64,000 nucleotides of DNA, from assembly GCA_036924285.1 (NCBI GenBank), contig JAYKYS010000009.1:24718001-24782000 (forward strand), given 5' to 3'. This document shows, piece after piece, positions 9,580 through 20,272 of the stretch (its first letter is position 1; each line of letters begins with the position of its first letter). This stretch comes from Asterella californica (Eukaryota; Streptophyta; Marchantiopsida; Marchantiales; Aytoniaceae). Below the pieces are notes generated by a model. It ran no database searches and had not been told where the DNA came from. It was given only the letters and a program-made list of their open reading frames with translations. Made by a program: the position numbers and the translations under genes.

Positions 9580-11780
9580 CCAGGGGGTCAAAATAATAGT
9601 AAGACAGTAGTTACTTTGAGCTCATTCGGCTAAGGGGCGATGGCTTCTCGTCTCCAATTGCGCTTGTGGAAGAAGCAAATCCATTCTGCTCGTCGACAAA
9701 AGCTAAGACATTCTACCTGACTGTTAAAGCTTTCCTGAACCTGAACCTTTACGATGTAGTTCATACTTAATTGACATTCACTTTCGATTGTTTCTGGGTC
9801 GCCTCAGTTGCGAGATGTGGCTTGAATTAGGCCAAACTGTAGCGCCTCTCCTCCCCACTGGGGGCGCCCACAGACAAGGGAGAAGAAGGAGCACTAGAGA
9901 TTGCCCTGTGTATTAGGGCAGCGCCTCCCGGTTGTGGATAGCTAAAGCCCCATAGCGAAAAAGTGGCCAGAAATACGATGGCTTGTCTTTCTCCCTCCGG
10001 GTTTGAGCCTTTGAGCCTTCCACCTGAAGCCTATGTGGGTTAACCAAGTGCGTTGTCAAAGTTCTCTCTTACGAACATTTCTATACTCTCCGGGAAACTT
10101 GCAGTACAGTTCGAAAGACCCGACTTCCCCGTTACTCACAAGGTGGAAAAGTCGGAGTGATTGTGGTCTCGGCATTGCTAAAGTTTTGAGGATTCGACGA
10201 GTCCTTTACCTTCCGTCCTGAAAAATGCTTCAATAGAAAGTACTGATGATCAGGCAGCGAGCGGGAAGTTTTGTCAAGTTCGAGTCATGGTCGTCAAAAG
10301 TGAAACCGCATGTATCGAAGAAGCGCAAGTGCTGACTCCAGAGTCCAGCTTCGCCAGGGTAACCTGTTTACTCACCGATTACTCTCCTTGGCAGGTTGGT
10401 CGATGTGCTCTGATTTGATTCGTTTTTCTCTCTTTTTGCGTGCCCTTGCCTGTCGAACCTGGTGCGAACTTTTAGGCGCAGGCCGGAGATGTCCCTCAAG
10501 TTACTGACGATTCCAGCAACATGAGAGGGATAGTTGCTCGTTCTGCTGGAACAGGTTGTAAGAGAAAGTTCAACAAAAGGTTCACTTCTCCTCCTTCCCT
10601 CCTTGTCGTGTAAAAGGTACGGTGATCTGTCCTTACAAACAACTTCGATGTCGACTGGATGGAGCCCAAGCATGGATGATGGTATCACATTCGACCTTCG
10701 ACCTGGGGAAAGGATGATTCTCATAACCTCATGAGCCCACGACTTTACTTCCGTTCGCTGCATCCACCATTGGCAAGCGCTAAATTCTGAAGATCCGGTT
10801 GAATTCGAAGGACTCACACCGCAAAACCTTCCTGTTTCCAGAACTGAAGTGGCTATTCAAACGTGAGTTTAACGTCCAACTGACTAAGGAAACGCCGAAG
10901 AGGATGTAGGAGATGCTTGGCGACCTCATTATCTCTGCAAGTTGGACATTCAAGACAGCGCTTATATTACTGCGTCTTTGAACGATGATGTCGGTGGAAC
11001 TTCTGCTACAGATTCCGTAGAACTGGTAAAGTTACCCATTACTCTTTCTGGTTATGATCAACTTCCAAGTCCTGCGAGAACCTACCAGTCAGTTTGAACA
11101 CAAATCAACATGAATCTTCAGACTGACATGACATTAGTCAATCCTTTCAATGATATGTATGAGGAGATAAGAGTAAGCATCTGTCTGATGCGAGTTTGGC
11201 TCCCTGAGTTTCATTGATAACATTTCATACAGGATCCTCTACTCAGGTTTATTCACCTTCTCACCGTGCAGCCAAGATCCAAGATCCGGGATCCGGGATC
11301 CGGGATCCACATCTTCATTATTTGACGATTGACCATTCTTCGCCTTATGGTCGTGCGTAGTGGTATAATTCTTGGATCCGGTATGTGCCTTTTGATAGAA
11401 TAGCATGTACGTTATTAGCTTACACTAGCACCTCCGAAGTTAGCGGGAGTTCTACACATGGATCACAAGACTCCGAGCTCGGCCGTCAACTGAATACCAG
11501 GATTAGCAGGATTAGTGTTGAGGGTGTCAGACCCAAGCGGCCACTGTACGCAAGTCTCCTCTCTTTATAAGTGGAGGCAAAGACACTGAATTTACACAGC
11601 ATTCAGCAGACATCACGTCCAGTATCAAGTGTGTTCTCATCTTGCATAATCCGAGTTCACTGTATCATCTCTTCCAGTCTACGAGAAATCCTACAGGTTA
11701 TGGGCTCACGGTGAAGCGTCCGCTACACCAGACTCCTTTTGTATTCCTCAGTGTATTCTTTTCTTGTTCACGACGTAATT
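9580..11780. other. 2.2-kb stretch without a supported gene
   Basis: Contains a 149-codon minus-strand open frame (10368-10817) and several shorter ones with no family signature and no codon pattern I trust. The part just before 11788 may be the leader of the copia gag that starts there. A short GATCCGG tandem repeat lies at 11276-11308. Confidence 0.4.
11276..11308. repeat. 7-bp tandem repeat (GATCCGG)
   Basis: About 4.7 copies of a 7-mer, GATCCAA once then GATCCGG three times and a partial copy. A simple microsatellite-like expansion in non-coding DNA. Confidence 0.9.
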
Positions 11781-11785
11781 CCACC

Positions 11786-12770
11786 ATGGATCCTAGCACC
11801 AGCATCCATGTCTTTACCATAAGCACACTTTCTAGAGACAATTACTACTTGTGGAGTAGTAGGATGAGAACCATCCTCAAGATGCGTAACTTATGGGGGA
11901 CACGCATCAGGCGAAGCTCCATGCCCGAGTGAAGAAAACTCAGAAAAGGCAGCAGAAGAGTGGATGCAGAAAGATGGAATAGATTACGGTCTCATCCACC
12001 TGAACGCTGAAGCTCATCAAGTACGTCACATTGTGTCTTGCACTACCGCAGCGGAAGAGTGGAGGACATTGGCAGACGTACATGCGTTTGGAGCGACAAA
12101 ATCGACTGAGGAGCTCTTCCATGACATATATATACCAAAGAGGGTCAATCCTTAAACTGAGCAACAGCTTGTAGTTCGCATCTTAGGTAGATTAAAATCT
12201 TCACGTTGGAAACCCATCGCTACGAGCTTGGCAGGAAGAGACAAACTCTCCCTTACAACTCTCAAGTCTTACTTACTCATTGAGGAAGAGGAGAGCTGCA
12301 TCAGTGATGAAGCTGAAGCCAGTGAGGAGCAAGCGTTCATCGCTCGACAACAACAAAAATCACAAAGTTTGAGGGTAATTGTCATTACTGTAAAAGTTTT
12401 GGTCACATGATACGAGATTGTCGAAAACGATCCCGTGTCAATGCGAGGAGAGCACAAGACGAAGTCGGCGGCAAGGAGAGCGATGAAGAACGTGCGCTCA
12501 TGAGCCACTCATCTCGCGTTGAGAAGCAAGCGTGGTATGGAGATTCGGGAGCCTCAAGTCATCTCAGCTCCCTACGGGGATATTTCACAAATTTTCGTGG
12601 TACTCCAGACGTCTCAATATCCACTTGGAATGGCGACCGCATCATTGCAACCGGAATTGGGGACGTACGTCTCACTCTTCAAGGGTACAAACGTCCATCT
12701 CCAGGGGTATCATATCATTGGGAAGGCGATCAAAAGGGATAACTTGTATGAGTTCCGAAAAAGTGGGACG
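11786..12770 (+). pseudogene. copia-3 gag-protease remnant
   Basis: Starts with ATG in MDPSTSIHVFTISTLSRDN followed by YYLWSSRMRTILKMRNLW, the N-terminal block of copia Gag. A frameshift near 11925 and stops near 12152 and 12408 follow. A CCHC zinc knuckle (NCHYCKSFGHMIRDC) spans about 12378-12422. The aspartic protease begins at WYGDSGASSHLS (about 12535), with catalytic Asp in DSGAS. The piece ends near YEFRKSGT. No integrase or RT follows; the DNA beyond 12775 belongs to the 3' tail of the minus-strand non-LTR element, which truncates or was inserted beside copia-3. Confidence 0.82.
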
Positions 12771-12895
12771 CGCCCCAATGAATAGCAAACGGATGGGAAG
12801 ACCCCATCAAGCCTCACAATGGAATGAAGGACCCGAAGGGCCAAGCAACAACCACCCAGAAGGGAAGAACATCGGGGCTAAGCCCCACTATCAGT

Positions 12896-12936
12896 AGCTC
12901 TAGAATCGCCTGTCAGGAGCTCTAGAATCGCCTGTC
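12896..12936. repeat. two 19-bp direct repeats, 22-bp period
   Basis: AGCTCTAGAATCGCCTGTC occurs at 12896-12914 and 12918-12936. It lies just past the 3' end of the minus-strand non-LTR reading frame. Short tandem repeats at the 3' tail are common in non-LTR elements, so it may be the tail, but that is inference. Confidence 0.85.
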
Positions 12937-13002
12937 GCACCTATAATGTCGGAGACCAGAAAGTCAGTAACTCTACAAACAACTGGCGCACCTGAAGAGG
13001 CA

Positions 13003-15600
13003 TCACCTGCTGCGATTGTACTCCTGAGAACGGCTCCTGCTAAAGCTCTCTGTAGAGCAATGAAAACTCGTTGTCTTAAATGCAGAAAGAAAGAGAAAGT
13101 GGTACCCCTGGCGCCTCTCATGATAAGCTCTAGCACAGTCTCTCAGAAAGACGTCGAACTCCAAGCCTGTCGATCCGTATATCTCCAAAGCTAAGGGGAT
13201 GAAGCGATATCCCACTTGCATACCTCTATACTTGGTCACCTTCGCTGCTGCCGCCACGCCTGCAGCCCATCCTGGGAGATGGGTGATCACCTGTGTCGCC
13301 ACTGAGTCCTGTGTCGGATCCGTGACAACCACATCAGTCACTGAGACCTGATCCTCTCTCATCATGTACAAGTCAGCTCTCATTGATCCTCTTGTCTGAA
13401 GAGCATACCAACGCTCTCTCCACGTCATGTGACCACTCTCCCGTGCTAAGGCAAACAAGACATCTCTGATAACATCGTGGGTAGCTATCCGCTCTCCTCC
13501 ATGAAGACATCGAGCAAGATGACGACCCGATGTGTCGAGCGAGACACCGCACTCGTAAGTGGATAGTGCCGAAGCAACAGGCTGGATCAAGCCTAGGTGG
13601 AACCTCATCGCTGTAGAGAAGATAGTCGATGCGAGTTGGAACGCTCTAATGCAAGGTCGAGCTATGAGCCAAGAGCCTGCACCCTTGTCCAAACAAGAGC
13701 GGAGTCGAGTTCTAGTATCTCGTGAGATGGAAGGATCCACTAAGAGAGCATGGAGAACTTGCTGAAAGTGGTGCCCTGTCAGAGAAGACTGTAGTCCGTG
13801 AGATCCATCGGTAGCTAAGGTATCGAATCGAAGGTGTGCCTCACGTGCCTCAAGAGTCAGGTCATCTCTTGTCTCATGGAGACACATCTGTAGTGGGTAA
13901 GAACCATTCTCCACCTCAGTCACGTAGCTCTCCAGAATAGATCTATCTCGTACGAGAAAACGGCAACAGAGCGAAGGTGCTGAGAGGGCCCAACTACCCA
14001 AAAAGACTGCCGAAGCAGTCTCCTCCATGGATAATAAGCCCACCCCGTCACATGATATCGGCAAAGATGTCTGCCTACGTGCGAGAGGTCCTGCCACACA
14101 GTCAAAAGTACCCGGTCCTATGATGTCGCCAAACACCCCCATGATCTTCCTATCAAACTCTCTAAGGCGCGAGATGAAGATAGGAGATGGAGGTACTGTG
14201 CGGAGTAAATAACTAGGACGCCGTGCAATGGAAGAGTAAAGAATACCAAAGGCAACTTGAGGATCTTCCAACATAGGAATATCCTCAATATGCAAAACGT
14301 CCTTCACCAGGGCAACATCTAAGAATCGAGAGACAAAGTCCTCTGTACCCACATGTACTCCGAGGATGCATAAACCATCTGTAGGGATAACAAATCCCTC
14401 CAGGAGCTGTAGGCCTTGCACTTTGACACCTTCACCCTCAGCCCTACCAAGGCCAATTGAGAGACAAGGTGGTCAAAGACAACACCGACTTGGTCCGTCG
14501 GACCTACGATGTGCGTATCATCAACTAGAGATGGAAAAATACAACCTGGAGCAGCCAAGACGGTGGCCAAGAGAGCTCTGTAGTGAGCTAAGGCAAAGAG
14601 GGGTCCACCCAAAGGATCTCCCTGACGAATACCTGCAGCGGAGCTGATGATTGAAACCTCCTCTATCGTAAGACCGTGCTGGTAGTAAAGAGAAGAAGGA
14701 GAACCATAGAACAATCGCACGAAGGGGACCAAATCCGCCAGAGTTCCCTCGCCATCCATGAGCTCCCTAAAGATGAAAGCGCGAGAAACGCTATTAAAAG
14801 TATTTTCCACGTCCACTTGTAGGACAACCCAATCGGGATGGATGTCCAAGAGAGTCCTAATGCCGAAAGACACAGACTCACAACCTCTCGGCGTCGCAAC
14901 TCCAAACTGATGTGGACAAAGGTGGTCCTAAAAAGTATCTCGAAGCTGAAGGACAATGATACGACTGATAAGTCGTAAGAGAATCTCACCGATGGCTATC
15001 GATCGAATCCCTCCACCATCCTTCGTCATGGTCAAAAGTCTAACTGCCCCTAGTACCTGAGCTATAGACTGAGGAATATGTCCCTAAGTTACTACTGCTG
15101 CTACTTGAAAAAGCTCCATGAGACCACTAGAGGGGTCGTCTGTCTGAAAACAATCCCGTAGGTGCTCGTAGACCATCCCAGACAGACCTCCAGAGGATAG
15201 GCGTGGAGCTGTACACAAGGCCTGGGCAAACAAAGATCTATTGAGACATAATGGCTCCTCAGGCTGATAGTCCTGAATCTCAGGTGGTGAGAGATCACCC
15301 GGTGAGAGATGAAGGAGACACAACGCAGCGATCGTCTCTTCAGTAGGACATGCCAATGACAAAGGATGCAGTGCTCTAGCAGCTCTACTGTACTCTCCAA
15401 CCTGACCTAACATCCTACAGTGTCGTATGCGAGCGGAACATGAGACATCACGTGTAGAGACAGACTCACTCCTACCTCGTACCGCACGGACTGATTCCTC
15501 CTGTAAGGCCGCCCAATCACCTGCACGAAATCTCCGAAGACGAGCCGTCACTTCCCGATGTCCTCCTCTGCCACCTCGAGTATAACGGAGGCACATAGCG
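13003..15600 (-). pseudogene. non-LTR retrotransposon polyprotein: RT, zinc knuckle, restriction-like endonuclease
   Basis: One minus-strand frame runs from about 15600 to 14415 with TAG stops near 15086 and 14925. A one-base shift near 14415 then gives an open 472-codon frame to 13003. N-terminal part: HREVTARLRRFRAGDWAALQ and SGGLSGMVYEHLRD. RT: LQVDVENTFNSVSRAFIF, AAGIRQGDPLGGPLFALAHY and FPSLVDDTHIVGP with the catalytic DD. C-terminal part: a Cys/His knuckle CGVSLDTSGRHLARC then GGER, followed by ADLYM, VTDVVVTDP, KVTKYRG and FIPLALEIYG, in the layout of a PD-(D/E)xK endonuclease. This is the R2/Utopia-like design (target-primed reverse transcription), not the usual plant L1. Inactive as it stands. 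Clade is uncertain. Confidence 0.85.
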
Positions 15601-15604
15601 GTGC

Positions 15605-16110
15605 TGGACCAGGCATCCAAGGAGGAGGATCTTCCGCACATGCACAAGGTGACAAGAAGCGAAAGAATAGAACATGCCACTACTGTGATAAACCAGGTCA
15701 CTATGCTCGTGAGTGCAGATTGAAGACAAGACACGAAGGTACTAGTAAGGACAAAAACAGAGCAAATCTTGCTCAGGCTAAGTCTCCTGAAGAAGATAAT
15801 GAGCAGCTGTTTTTTACTACTTTGTACACCTGTAAGTTAGATCATCCATGGTGGATATATTCTGGAGCATCTAACCATATCTCTTCTATTCGAGAGTGGT
15901 TCCACAACTTCCAGGAGATCACCATTGGACCAACAGTTGGTCTAGGAGATGGTGAGAGATACGAAGTTAAGGGACAAGGTGATATTCACCTCAAACTACC
16001 TATTGGAACAGTATTTCGAGTTGAGGGAGTTTGGTACATACCTGGTGTGGTGCATAACTTGCTCAGTGTTGGAAGGTTAGTCCAAGCTGACTTTTACATC
16101 AACTTCAACA
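15605..16110 (+). pseudogene. copia-4 Gag zinc knuckle and protease
   Basis: Recognisable from GDKKRKNRTCHYCDKPGHYA followed by RECR (CCHC knuckle), through a linker, to WWIYSGASNHIS, where the protease catalytic Asp of D-S-G is replaced by Tyr-Ser-Gly, so the protease is dead. It continues into VWYIPGVVHNLLSVGRLVQ and stops at about 16110, where about 320 bp of foreign copia sequence is inserted. The matching continuation (GCIIQDNQGVVARGN) resumes at about 16430. The start is cut by the junction with the non-LTR element near 15600. Confidence 0.85.
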
Positions 16111-16122
16111 TGGTATCAGAGC
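16111..16122 (+). promoter_or_regulatory. copia primer-binding site TGGTATCAGAGC
   Basis: The 12-mer is the usual Ty1/copia primer site complementary to the 3' end of initiator tRNA-Met. It should lie directly behind a 5' LTR. Here it lies inside the protease/integrase region of copia-4 and opens the inserted piece that carries an inverted gag. Confidence 0.8.
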
Positions 16123-16139
16123 CGAAACGAATGAATAGC

Positions 16140-16425
16140 CTCTGAACCCTCAACTCTTCCTCCTAGTGTTTTGATGTCCTGTAAGAGAGATTTGAAGGCC
16201 ATAAAATGGTCCTCAATGCTTTTACCCTCTTGCGTCTCCAAGGTTGAGAGCTTACCCTTAAGAACTCTCAACTTTCCTTCTTTCGCCACTTCATGTTTCT
16301 TGGTAAAAGTATCCCATGCTGCTTTCGAAGTTTCTGTATCTAGGATATCAACAAGTTCAGCATCTTTCACTGTCATCTTGATAACAGAGTGCTAACTGAT
16401 CACGTCTGTCCCAAACGATAGCTTC
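16140..16425 (-). pseudogene. copia Gag fragment (UBN2), inverted, inserted in copia-4
   Basis: The minus strand encodes a clear Gag middle: VKDAELVDILDTETSKAAWD, TFTKKHEVAKEGKLRVLKGK, LSTLETQEGKSIEDHF, LLQDIKTLGG. The upstream part (AIVWDRRDQLAL) is in another frame, so one shift is present near 16385. It is bounded on the left by the plus-strand primer-binding site and on the right by resumed copia-4 coding sequence. It repeats the LTR-then-inverted-gag design seen at 46-836. Confidence 0.85.
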
Positions 16426-16429
16426 TTCA

Positions 16430-17523
16430 ACAACAAAGGCTGCATCATACAAGACAATCAAGGTGTAGTAGCAAGAGGCAATATGGTAGGTCATTCGTAT
16501 GAGCTTGAAGCTACTTCTTTACCTGAAGTTTTGCTTACTGCTACTGTATAAGAGAAGACAGATTTGTGGCACATAAGGTTAGGTCACATGAGTTCCGATA
16601 GAATGAACTTGATGTACAAGTTCAATGGAGTACAGAAATTTGATTCTTTGCACAAGCCATGTGAGATCTGCTTGAAGAGAAAACATGTTCAGAAGAAGTT
16701 CCCTTCAGCAGCAAGAAGGGCTACAGCTCCACTAGACTTATTGCATATAGATCTAGCAGGACCCATTGATCCTCCATCATTAGATAGAGCTGAATATTAC
16801 CTTTTGATAGTTGATGGTTACTCACGAAAAATGTGGGTGAGGTTTTTGAGGAAGAAGGATGAAGCTTTCACACACATGAAAGACTTCATAACCGAGGTTG
16901 AGCTTCAGACTAGCAGGAAAATTTGAAAAATCAGGAGTGATAGAGGAGGGGAGTTTCTGTCCAAAGCAGCGGAGGCTTTCTACAAGTTCAAATGCATCAT
17001 ATGACAACTAAGTGCATCTTACACTCCACAAAAAAACGGAGTGATGGAGAGGAAGAACAGAGTGGTTGCTGAAGTAACCAGATGTCTTCTCAAGGATGGA
17101 GGACTACCTAGGAAGCTGTGTGCTGAAGTAGTTAACACTGCAGTATACCTTCTCAACTGAAGTCCAACAAAGGTGGTGGAAGATATGAGCCCTGAAGAAG
17201 CTTTCACATGTATAAAACCTGATATCTCGAACCTTAGAGTTTTTGGGTGTAAGGCGTATGTACTTATGCCTAGAGAGTTGAGGAAGAAGTTAGACGACTG
17301 TTCTAAAGTCTGCACTTTCATAGGCTACTCTGAACAAATGAAGGGATATAGACTACTTGACAGTAAAGAGAAGATTGTCATTAGTAAGGATGTTTTCTTT
17401 AATGAGACAAATCATACTGCTCATCTTGAGATAGAGAAAAAGGAGACTACCACTATCTCCAATGGTACTAGTCTAGCTTTCAGATTCCCTCTTTCTGATA
17501 TGTTACAAGATAATCAGTCCTAA
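16430..17523 (+). pseudogene. copia-4 integrase with GAG-pre-integrase domain
   Basis: Continues copia-4 after the insertion: GCIIQDNQGVVARGN, then the integrase zinc domain (LWHIRLGHMSSDRM with CEICLKRK), then the catalytic core: LLHIDLAGPI with the first Asp, IRSDRGGEF with the second, YTPQKNGVMERKN with the Glu. One frame holds from about 16564 to 17523, with TGA codons at 16924, about 17002 and about 17158. All three acidic residues are readable, but the stops make it non-functional. After NLRVFGCKAY it ends in unrelated sequence at 17523. Confidence 0.9.
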
Positions 17524-17576
17524 TCTATATATCCTAGTTACAATCAAAAGATCCTAATCTATATATCCTAGTTACA
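17520..17576. repeat. short direct repeat at a deletion junction
   Basis: CCTAATCTATATATCCTAGT appears twice about 30 bp apart, exactly where copia-4 jumps from the integrase end to the RT middle. It may have guided, or resulted from, the internal deletion. Confidence 0.8.
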
Positions 17577-17591
17577 GCAAAAGGGAGAGTA

Positions 17592-17815
17592 GTGTTGCTG
17601 CTATATGTGCATGATGTAATCTTTTCACGCAGCGATGAAGAGGCTATTTCTTTAGTGAAGTTACAGTTATCTACAGAGTTCGAGATGACTGACCTGGGCA
17701 GACTTATCTACTGTCTCGGAGTTCATTTAGTCGAAGATGGAGAGGGTCTGTATCTTGTACAGGATAAGTACATCAACGATACATTGAAGGATAGATGCAG
17801 GAAGCTCACTAGAAG
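17592..17815 (+). pseudogene. copia-4 RT fragment with altered catalytic box
   Basis: Starts in the middle of RT at VLLLYVHDVIFSRSD and runs through FEMTDLGRLIYCLGVHLVED to QDKYINDTL. The catalytic YVDD reads YVHD, losing the first Asp. The RT N-terminal half is missing, and two near-identical short repeats (CCTAATCTATATATCCTAG) mark the deletion point at about 17520-17572. The fragment stops where the gypsy-A related sequence begins. Confidence 0.85.
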
Positions 17816-18234
17816 AAGATAGGAGCTTCGTCAGAAGAAGCTTCCGCGGCTCCTCGGTAAGCTTCGACCTTCCATCCGTTCCTTCCCTGCTTGTCCTCCA
17901 GAAAGAGGCAAGTTGTGCTCCCCGGCACGTGCCACTTCCCCGAGATCATGGGTAGGATCTTCTTCTCTAACTCATACCTTCGGTTCTCTGCTTCTGGCTT
18001 GTGGAAGCCACGCCACCATTTCGCTGTCCGGGAATATGATCTTCCCCGGGCTACTCCTGCCTTCGCAGGTACACGATTGCGGGGAGGCAATGCTGTCCAA
18101 ACCTCCTCCAGAAGACCCTGGTCTACGAGGTTCCAATCCCACAAGAAGAAGTCGAGACCCAACTCCTTGATGAAGGGTTTGACCTCGGCCAACTCTACTG
18201 CCGGTAACACCAACCCTTGAGGATGCATCGACAT
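17809..18234 (-). CDS. unknown 141-codon open frame, possible gypsy-A N-terminus
   Basis: Uninterrupted minus-strand frame starting MSMHPQGLVLPAVELAEVKP. It is charged, with several Trp (FFLWDWNLV, KWWRGFHKPEAENRR) and a basic region (RRYELEKKILPMISGKWHV). I do not recognise the protein. It lies downstream (minus direction) of the gypsy-A LTR-like DNA and is cut at 17815 by copia-4. Its GAAGA/CTTCC-rich base use matches gypsy-A. The most economical reading is the N-terminus of a second gypsy-A polyprotein after an LTR, upstream of the Gag domain that is missing from the copy at 20273-25885. This is inference. Confidence 0.45.
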   Translation of the reverse strand: MSMHPQGLVLPAVELAEVKPFIKELGLDFFLWDWNLVDQGLLEEVWTALPPRNRVPAKAGVARGRSYSRTAKWWRGFHKPEAENRRYELEKKILPMISGKWHVPGSTTCLFLEDKQGRNGWKVEAYRGAAEASSDEAPIFF

Positions 18235-18239
18235 ACTTC

Positions 18240-20270
18240 AAGCTCTGTTACACTAAGCCACGCGTACTTACTGTGAGCTGAAAGCTCAGTCCTTCCCAAG
18301 TCCTCACAGTCTAGCTTCCATTCTCAGAAGACGAATTTAGTCTTCCAAAAAACAACTATTCCGTCTTCCGGGATTCTAACAGTGCGTCCTAAGTTCTTCG
18401 CGTCTTCCGAGCTATATCTAAACAATCCTAACTAAGCAAGGCATCGCATGGATTCCCAAGAAGACAACCCACCTTGCATTTCATCCTACTTCCTAACAGA
18501 AGATACAAAATATAGAGAAGCAGATTGTATGAGAAGTTCAGAAGATGGTCGTGGGCTCCTACTATGATAGTGACCTCCATGAAGACTCCCGGGATAGCTT
18601 CCGATTCAATGACGTTCTCGGAAGACTTCTCGCGACCAAGTTCCCTTCACTGGTCTCACATGTCTTTTGCTTCTGACACGCAATCTAACCTCACAACTGA
18701 CACAAGACATTCATACTCTATTCTTCCGACTTTTCACCTCTCATACACACTCATAAGAAGCTTGCTGCATGACGGAAAGACATGACCCTCGATCATTCTC
18801 TCCATATACTGCCAGCAAGACTTCTCACAACTCTCTTCTATGTTCGGGAAGAAGAAGAAGGAATAGGTTACTATGGGTCGGACAGAAGAGATCCCTAAAG
18901 GACCCTCACTTCTTCTCGCACATTCTGCCAGTCTTTCCAACCTTCTAGTCTCTCTAGGAAGATGTGGATTTGAGAAGCTTGGAAGATCGGGAGGCACAAG
19001 CCTGGTTCCCAACTTCCAGCTTTTCGAAACAACAAACAACTCATCAAGTCTCTGAAGATTCGTACCAAGTCTCTCTCAACACAAAACCCAATCCAATCCA
19101 CTCTTAATACGAATTGCACACAGTCGTCTTCCGAAGACGTTCAGATCTTCCGAAGCGTCTTCTGTCCAGAAGTTCAGGAGAAGAGGTGCGGTAGGATAAG
19201 GAAATTGATAGCTGCGGGATCGAATTGCAGAATGAGAAATAGGGAAGCTCGTCTTTTGTCCAGCTCGAGAAGAAGCGAGAAGATGGCTGTCGAAAATTGG
19301 ACAGCGCTTCCGTGCTCAATTTCATAGAAAAAAATTTCAGGATGGGAAAAGCGATCGATAGGCTTCATGCAAACAAGCGAGGAAACGCTGGGAACACTAA
19401 CCAGAGGCGAGAAGCGGTGAGAAAGAGAAAGAACATGGGAAGAACCTCAAACAATATTCTGGCTGTTTCCTGTAGTGCCTTCAATCTTCTATGCGCTTCC
19501 GACTCCACCTCAGCTTCCAAGCGACCCCACAGAACTTCTCCTATCGTCAATTATGAGCTACGTCCTACTGCTTCCTCAATCGATCAGTGCTCCATCTTCG
19601 ATACTTCTTCAATCGTCCTTCAATGTCTGCTTCCAGGAATCTACAAGGGACTCATTCAACTCGATGATTGCTTCTTGCTCTCACAGAATTGTCCTCTCGC
19701 TCTCTCTCTAGCCTTGATTCGATCCTTGCTGTCCACGATTTCACTATGCTTGCTTCTAGGTCCAATTTGACACCCTGATTGCAATCGACCTCCTAATGCA
19801 CTATTGTCTTTCGGTGCGAGAAGCAGTCAGTTGATTTCGTGCTAATGTGCCTTCTTCCGTATCTTCCTTGCACGATTAGGGGTTCGACCTCCTTGACCTA
19901 CCTACTATCATGATGGATACCTGGTAGGTACACCTACCTCCCTCCTTGGTGGTGCGTGGTGGGTACTCATATAATCGTGGTTGCTATCTTCTGGAAGACA
20001 CCAGTCTTCCGTCTTTCGAAGACCTGGTTGGGAAGACGTCTTCTCGGAAGATGTCCTTCTTCCGCCTTTGGAAGAAGTCGACTTCTTTTACAAAAAGTTC
20101 TTAAGACCATCTTTCTTCTAAGCAAGATGTGATCTTAAGCAACAAGGTTATTTCAATTACACAGACATGTTATTAACTTCAAAATTTTCAAAAATTCGTA
20201 AATCCTGTAAATTGTGAGCACCACATACGCCCACCCTCACATTTTTGCGTCCTCACAAACATCAGAACTG
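18240..20270 (-). repeat. probable LTR/untranslated region of gypsy-A
   Basis: Two kilobases without a convincing frame between the integrase end of gypsy-A and the next open frame. It is packed with GAAGAC, GTCTTC and CTTCCGAAGA-like words, as is the gypsy-A coding part, so it belongs to the same element. Position after the integrase is right for a 3' LTR. No second copy is in the window to define borders. Confidence 0.5.
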
Positions 20271-20272
20271 GT

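Noticed and set aside
10368..10817. Minus-strand 149-codon frame
   Set aside because: No family word, no start context or neighbours that support it; left as non-coding.
19297..19770. Plus-strand 157-codon frame rich in Ser/Leu
   Set aside because: Lies in the GAAGA/CTTCC-rich LTR-like region of gypsy-A; the repeated words keep several frames open by composition.
19865..19890. GGGGTTCGACCTCC considered as a tRNA T-arm
   Set aside because: No matching acceptor, D-arm or anticodon stem could be placed around it.
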